From: Gemmatimonadales bacterium UBA4456
GTDB lineage: Bacteria; Gemmatimonadota; Gemmatimonadetes; Longimicrobiales; Gaopeijiaceae
Length of the DNA stretch: 18,627 nt
NCBI GenBank assembly: GCA_002390225.1
Contig: DGOW01000098.1
Span: 16,132 to 34,758, forward strand
Direction: 5' to 3'
The notes below the pieces were generated by a model, which did not search any database, was not told where the DNA came from, and saw only the letters and a list, made by a program, of their open reading frames with translations. Position numbers and translations under genes: made by a program. Shown one piece after another: positions 15,653-18,627 of the stretch (the first letter of the stretch is position 1; every line of letters begins with the position of its first letter).

Positions 15653-15676
15653 TACTTCGGTTCCTATTCGGGCCCC
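15629..15676 (+). repeat. Four TTCGG repeats upstream of lexA and trpC, possible operator
   Basis: TTCGG begins at 15630, 15641, 15656 and 15667, with spacings of 11, 15 and 11 nt. The first two copies are adjacent 11-nt units, TTTCGGGCAAC and GTTCGGGTAAC (9 of 11 identical). The array fills the region between the divergent trpC and lexA starts and includes the trpC TTG codon. A LexA autoregulatory site is the natural guess, but I do not know this motif as a described LexA box. Confidence 0.45.
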
Positions 15677-15684
15677 CACCGAGC

Positions 15685-15692
15685 GGAGGAGG
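15685..15692 (+). promoter_or_regulatory. Strong ribosome binding site of lexA
   Basis: GGAGGAGG ends 5 nt before the lexA ATG at 15698. It is the strongest Shine-Dalgarno in the window and contrasts with the absent sites at rlmN, yqeK, trpD and truA. Confidence 0.8.
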
Positions 15693-15697
15693 ATGAC

Positions 15698-16309
15698 ATG
15701 CCCCTCACGAAGCGTCAGAAAGAGATCCTGGACTACATCGAGTCCTTCATCGAAGAGCAGGGCTATGCGCCCAGCTTCGAGGAAATCGCTGAATCCTTTG
15801 GATACTCCTCTCTCGCGACCGTGCACGAGCACCTGAGCAATCTGGAGCGCAAGGGATACATTCGGAAGTCGTACAACGAGAGTCGCTCCATCGAACTGGT
15901 CGGGCATGACACGGGCACACCGGTGCTAGAGCTGCCCCTCCTCGGTGCGGTGGCAGCAGGTCTTCCGATCGAGACGATTCAGGACTCGCAGGAGACGCTC
16001 GCCGTTCCTCCGGATATGGTCAGCCGGCGTCGCGACAACTACGTCCTCCGCGTCGAGGGCAACTCGATGATTGAGGAACAGATCCGTGACGGCGACTACA
16101 TCGTCGTGCAGGCTCAGGATCGAGCCGAGGACGGACAGATGGTGGTCGCTCTGGTCGGTGATGAGGCGGCGACGGTGAAGAAGCTCTATCGGCAGCCGGA
16201 CGGACGCATTCGCCTGCAGCCAGCCAACCCGACGATGGAGCCGATCTTCGTGGACGCAATCGACGTCCGGATCCAGGGCGTCGTGGTAGGGGTTATTCGG
16301 AAGTACTGA
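15698..16309 (+). CDS. lexA: LexA SOS repressor
   Basis: The 203-residue protein has the winged-helix DNA-binding domain at 1-70 and the S24 self-cleaving domain at about 78-203. The recognition region SSLATVHEHLSNLERKGYI resembles that of Gram-positive LexA (SSSTVHGHL type) more than the E. coli one. The cleavage site is LGAVAAGLP, with Ala87-Gly88. The catalytic pair is Ser123 (GNSMIEEQI) and Lys161 (ATVKKLY). All self-cleavage residues are present, so it should respond to activated RecA. It lies on the opposite strand inside the trp cluster. Its last 17 bp overlap the trpD 3' end, and its promoter region is shared with trpC. Autoregulation is expected from the family. Confidence 0.97.
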   Translation: MPLTKRQKEILDYIESFIEEQGYAPSFEEIAESFGYSSLATVHEHLSNLERKGYIRKSYNESRSIELVGHDTGTPVLELPLLGAVAAGLPIETIQDSQETLAVPPDMVSRRRDNYVLRVEGNSMIEEQIRDGDYIVVQAQDRAEDGQMVVALVGDEAATVKKLYRQPDGRIRLQPANPTMEPIFVDAIDVRIQGVVVGVIRKY

Positions 16310-17318
16310 CCCGCAGGCGCTCGAGTGCGGCCCTGGCCGCCCCCGAATCGATAACCTCCTCAGCGAGTGCGACCGCGGCCGGCCAGTCGGTGGCTCGGTC
16401 TGCTACGAGGAGCGCGGCTGCAGCGTTGAGGACAACCACTGTCCTTGGGGCACCCGCGTCTCCAGCGAGGACCGACTGGACGATGCGCGCATTGTCCTTC
16501 GGCTCTCCCCCGGCGATCTCAGCGGCCTCGACCGCCGAGAGCCCGACGTTCTCTAGTTCGAGATCGTAGTAGTTCAGTTCGCCGTCCTTCAGCTCGGCAA
16601 CCCGAGTCGGGCCAAGCGGGCTCACCTCATCCAGACCCGCGGATCCATGCACCACCAGCGCCCGAAGATGGTCGAGCTCCGCGAGCGCTTGGGGAACCAG
16701 CTCCAGGAGCGGTTCATCTGCAACGCCGATGACCTGACGGCGGGCACCGGCAGGATTGGTCAGCGGACCCAGAATGTTCATGAGCGTGCGGATGCCGAGC
16801 CCCTTACGTACCGCGCCCACATGCCGCATCGCCGGGTGAAGAAGCGGAGCGAACATGAAGACGATTCCGGCTTCGGCGAGGACCTCACCCATTCGCTCCG
16901 GGGAGAGGTCGATCGTGACGCCAAGCGCCTCCAGCACGTCGGCACTCCCGCTTCGGGAGGTGAATGACCGGTTTCCGTGCTTGGCCACGGGGACGCCTGC
17001 ACCTGCGACGACGAAAGCTGCCGCAGTCGAGATGTTGAAGGTCGTCACCGTGCCCCCGCCGGTACCGGCCGTGTCGACGAGCAGGTCAGGCTCAGCCGCG
17101 TGGACAGGCACCATGGCTGATCGAAGCGCACGCACACCACCTGCGACTTCGGACGGAGCGAGTCCCTTGGCGCGCAGACCGACCAGGAGACCGGCCATCT
17201 GGATCTCGGTAGCACTGCCGTCCATGAACCGGTCAAAGGCACCCTCCGCCTCGTCGGCGGTCAAATCATAGCCCTCGGCCACGCGCTCAAGGAGCCAGGT
17301 CAGGCTGGGATGGGTCAT
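16293..17318 (-). CDS. trpD: Anthranilate phosphoribosyltransferase
   Basis: The 341-residue enzyme transfers phosphoribose from PRPP to anthranilate, the second committed step of tryptophan synthesis. The PRPP loop is DTAGTGGGTVTTFNIST (82-98). KHGNRSFTSRSGSADVLEALG (113-133) and RTLMNILGPLTNPA are the other family signatures. The length is normal and no glutamine amidotransferase (TrpG) is fused. The ATG at 17318 lacks a Shine-Dalgarno. The 3' end overlaps lexA by 17 bp in convergent orientation. The gene is therefore separated from trpC by an oppositely oriented lexA. It either has its own transcript or is read through as antisense to lexA. Confidence 0.97.
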   Translation of the reverse strand: MTHPSLTWLLERVAEGYDLTADEAEGAFDRFMDGSATEIQMAGLLVGLRAKGLAPSEVAGGVRALRSAMVPVHAAEPDLLVDTAGTGGGTVTTFNISTAAAFVVAGAGVPVAKHGNRSFTSRSGSADVLEALGVTIDLSPERMGEVLAEAGIVFMFAPLLHPAMRHVGAVRKGLGIRTLMNILGPLTNPAGARRQVIGVADEPLLELVPQALAELDHLRALVVHGSAGLDEVSPLGPTRVAELKDGELNYYDLELENVGLSAVEAAEIAGGEPKDNARIVQSVLAGDAGAPRTVVVLNAAAALLVADRATDWPAAVALAEEVIDSGAARAALERLRVSTSE

Positions 17319-17348
17319 GATTCAGTCAGTTAGAGTCAGAGGGTGGGA

Positions 17349-17378
17349 AGGCTAATTGCGACGCGGGTTTTCGGCCAA
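17349..17378 (-). promoter_or_regulatory. Candidate trpD promoter
   Basis: Reading leftward, TTGGCC (17378-17373) and TAGCCT (17354-17349) are 18 nt apart. Transcription would start near 17342, leaving a leader of about 24 nt. That is too short for a trpL-type attenuator, and no tandem Trp codons are seen. Confidence 0.35.
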
Positions 17379-17389
17379 TCCCGCAACGC
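17358..17389. repeat. Interrupted dyad between trpD and truA
   Basis: GCG-AC-GCGGG (17358-17367) mirrors CCCGC-AA-CGC (17380-17389), with a 12-nt centre. The centre contains the candidate trpD -35 hexamer, so this could be an operator. It lies upstream of both putative transcript starts, so it acts as DNA and not as an RNA hairpin if the promoters are right. Confidence 0.35.
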
Positions 17390-17423
17390 GTGGGCGTGGG
17401 CCTGACCGTCTCACTGTCGTAGC

Positions 17424-17452
17424 TTGGAGGGGGTCGTGCGCCTCGCTACCTT
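17424..17452 (+). promoter_or_regulatory. Candidate promoter for a leaderless truA transcript
   Basis: TTGGAG (17424-17429) and TACCTT (17447-17452) are exactly 17 nt apart. The -10 box ends 6 nt before the truA GTG, so the mRNA would begin at or next to the start codon. The nearby GGAGGGGG overlaps the -35 and is too far from the GTG to act as a ribosome site. Confidence 0.45.
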
Positions 17453-17458
17453 TCCCAA

Positions 17459-18289
17459 GTGGATGCCCCTGAATCGCTCCGTTTCCGCCTTACCGTCCAG
17501 TATGACGGGGCGGCGTTCCACGGCTGGCAGGTCCAGCCCGACCGGCGTACGGTGCAGGGTGACCTCGAGTCCGCCCTCTCCCGACTGGCCGACTCACCAC
17601 GCTCGGTCATCGGGTCAGGACGAACCGACACCGGGGTGCATGCTACAGGACAAGTCGCATCCGTCGATATGCCGGCGACCTGGGACGCGGCCCGGCTGCG
17701 CAAATCTCTGAACTCGGTCCTGTCAGACGACGTCTGGGTCGAATCGATCGCATCCGCAGCAGCGGACTTTCACCCCCGTTACGATGCGCTGAAGCGCACG
17801 TATCGGTACGAAGTAGGACTGCGCCCCGAGAGCGCCTCGCCCTTCCACCGGCGTTGGTGCTGGCCTCTCGGTGGCTCGGGCGGACACCCACCCACAATCG
17901 ATAGATCGCGACTGGACCGCGCAGCCGATGTGATCGCTGGGGAGCACTCCTTCGAGGCCTTTGCCAAGGCCGGCCAGCCGGAGCGTGGAACGCGGTGCCA
18001 CGTGCGCTCCGCATTCTGGATCGACACCAATCTGGGCGTGCGTTTCACCGTCACGGCCGATCGTTATCTGCATCATATGGTGCGGTACCTAACGGGCACG
18101 ATGATCGACGTGGCCCTTGGTCGACGCCCGCTTGAGGATATGGCTAGGTTACTCGACTCTCATGCGGAACTGATCACATCGCCCCCTGCACCTCCCGAGG
18201 GTCTCTTCCTCCATCGGGTGACGTATCCGGGGGATGAAGCGGCCGGACCGAAGCTGATTCCACAACCGAACGGACCAGGAGCCTCCTGA
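17459..18289 (+). CDS. truA: tRNA pseudouridine synthase A (TruA)
   Basis: The 276-residue enzyme makes pseudouridine at positions 38-40 of the tRNA anticodon arm. LTVQYDGAAFHGWQVQP is the N-terminal signature. GSGRTDTGVHATGQVAS carries the catalytic Asp57, and HHMVRYLTGTMIDVALGR is the C-terminal motif. A slightly long C-terminus (about 20 residues after HRVTYPGD) is not conserved. The GTG at 17459 is the only in-frame start after a stop at 17420 that keeps the conserved N-terminus. It lacks a Shine-Dalgarno. The gene is divergent from trpD and is followed 4 bp later by the transaldolase gene, so the two form one unit. Confidence 0.96.
   Translation: MDAPESLRFRLTVQYDGAAFHGWQVQPDRRTVQGDLESALSRLADSPRSVIGSGRTDTGVHATGQVASVDMPATWDAARLRKSLNSVLSDDVWVESIASAAADFHPRYDALKRTYRYEVGLRPESASPFHRRWCWPLGGSGGHPPTIDRSRLDRAADVIAGEHSFEAFAKAGQPERGTRCHVRSAFWIDTNLGVRFTVTADRYLHHMVRYLTGTMIDVALGRRPLEDMARLLDSHAELITSPPAPPEGLFLHRVTYPGDEAAGPKLIPQPNGPGAS
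18276..18288 (+). promoter_or_regulatory. Small hairpin covering the SD-like AGGAG upstream of the transaldolase gene
   Basis: CAGGA-GCC-TCCTG can fold with 5 bp and a 3-nt loop, hiding the AGGAG that lies 12 nt before the ATG at 18294. It spans the truA stop codon, so ribosomes finishing truA would open it. This fits translational coupling but is short enough to be chance. Confidence 0.3.
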
Positions 18290-18293
18290 CCTA

Positions 18294-18627
18294 ATGAAGA
18301 TCTTTCTCGACACTGCCGAACTCTCAGAGATTCGGCGAGCTGCGGATGCGGGCCTCATCGACGGTATCACGACGAATCCGTCCCTGGTCGCCAAGGTGGC
18401 CGACGGCGACGTCACCGGTATGTACCGGGAGATCTGCGAGGCCGTGGATGGCCCTGTGTCACTTGAAGTGGTGGCACTCGACAGGGAGACCATGGTGTCG
18501 GAAGGGCGCAAGCTGGCGGCCATCCATGAGAATGCGGTGGTCAAGGTTCCCCTGACCGAAGACGGCCTGAAGGCGTGCCGCGATCTCGTCGCCGAAGGGC
18601 ACAGGGTCAACGTCACCCTGTGCTTCT
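18294..18627 (+). CDS. tal: Transaldolase / fructose-6-phosphate aldolase family protein (C-terminus outside window)
   Basis: The first 111 residues are visible. The ATG is followed by MKIFLDTAELSEIRRAADAG, then GITTNPSLVAKV. AVVKVPLTEDGLKACRDL holds the Schiff-base Lys84, and VNVTLCF is the start of the next barrel strand. This is the short (about 215-residue) TalC/MipB/FSA subfamily. Members act either as transaldolases in the non-oxidative pentose phosphate pathway or as fructose-6-phosphate aldolases. The residue usually used to separate the two activities lies beyond the edge. The gene starts 4 bp after truA. Confidence 0.95.
   Translation, partial: MKIFLDTAELSEIRRAADAGLIDGITTNPSLVAKVADGDVTGMYREICEAVDGPVSLEVVALDRETMVSEGRKLAAIHENAVVKVPLTEDGLKACRDLVAEGHRVNVTLCF

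Noticed and set aside
17319..17348. trp leader peptide or attenuator before trpD
   Set aside because: The predicted leader is about 24 nt, has no tandem Trp codons and no competing hairpins, and shows no T-box features.
17426..17711. GGAGGGGG followed by GTG at 17436, suggesting an upstream gene or a frameshifted truA start
   Set aside because: This frame gives Ser/Arg/Pro-rich sequence out of phase with truA. The truA frame keeps its conserved N-terminus from GTG 17459, and the G-run is better read as part of the -35 region.
1..18627. Mobile elements, CRISPR arrays, tRNA/rRNA genes or a phage island
   Set aside because: No transposase, integrase, spaced repeat array, tRNA-like cloverleaf or composition break was seen. 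The window is continuous housekeeping DNA.

Overview
This 18.6 kb window is GC-rich, gene-dense chromosomal DNA from a free-living bacterium. It carries 20 protein-coding genes with very short spacers, and I see no tRNA, rRNA, CRISPR array, insertion sequence or phage gene. Gene content and the mix of overlaps would fit a Gemmatimonadota-like or other high-GC non-proteobacterial lineage. That placement is an impression from synteny and protein style, not something the sequence proves. Many GTG and TTG starts are used. Several first genes of transcription units lack a Shine-Dalgarno (SD) sequence, and two have a -10-like hexamer almost touching the start codon, which suggests leaderless mRNAs.

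Region 1 (1-6869, minus strand) reads vanZ-like, aspS, phoH, pgpH, ybeY, mgtE. Most junctions overlap by 4 to 8 bp, so this is probably one operon. It combines aspartyl-tRNA synthesis, RNA/rRNA maturation (PhoH, YbeY), c-di-AMP breakdown (PgpH) and Mg2+ uptake (MgtE, cut by the window edge).

Region 2 (6968-8050, plus strand) is rlmN alone. Region 3 (8118-10147, minus strand) is yqeK, a membrane-anchored LytR_C-domain protein, then the signal peptidase gene lepB. Divergent from yqeK is a RqcH/NFACT-family gene (10226-11884, plus strand).

Region 4 (11898-17318) is the tryptophan cluster. On the minus strand the order is trpD, then trpC, trpF, trpB, a 93-residue unknown gene, and trpA; trpE and trpG are not here. 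The SOS repressor gene lexA lies on the opposite strand between trpD and trpC. It overlaps the 3' end of trpD by 17 bp and shares a 59 bp divergent promoter region with trpC. That promoter region holds four TTCGG repeats spaced 11/15/11 nt. The lexA insertion, the repeat array and the unknown gene between trpB and trpA are the most interesting items in the window.

Region 5 (17459-end, plus strand) is truA followed by a transaldolase-family gene cut by the window edge. I found no obviously new defence or mobile system; the novelty lies in the architecture of the trp/lexA region.
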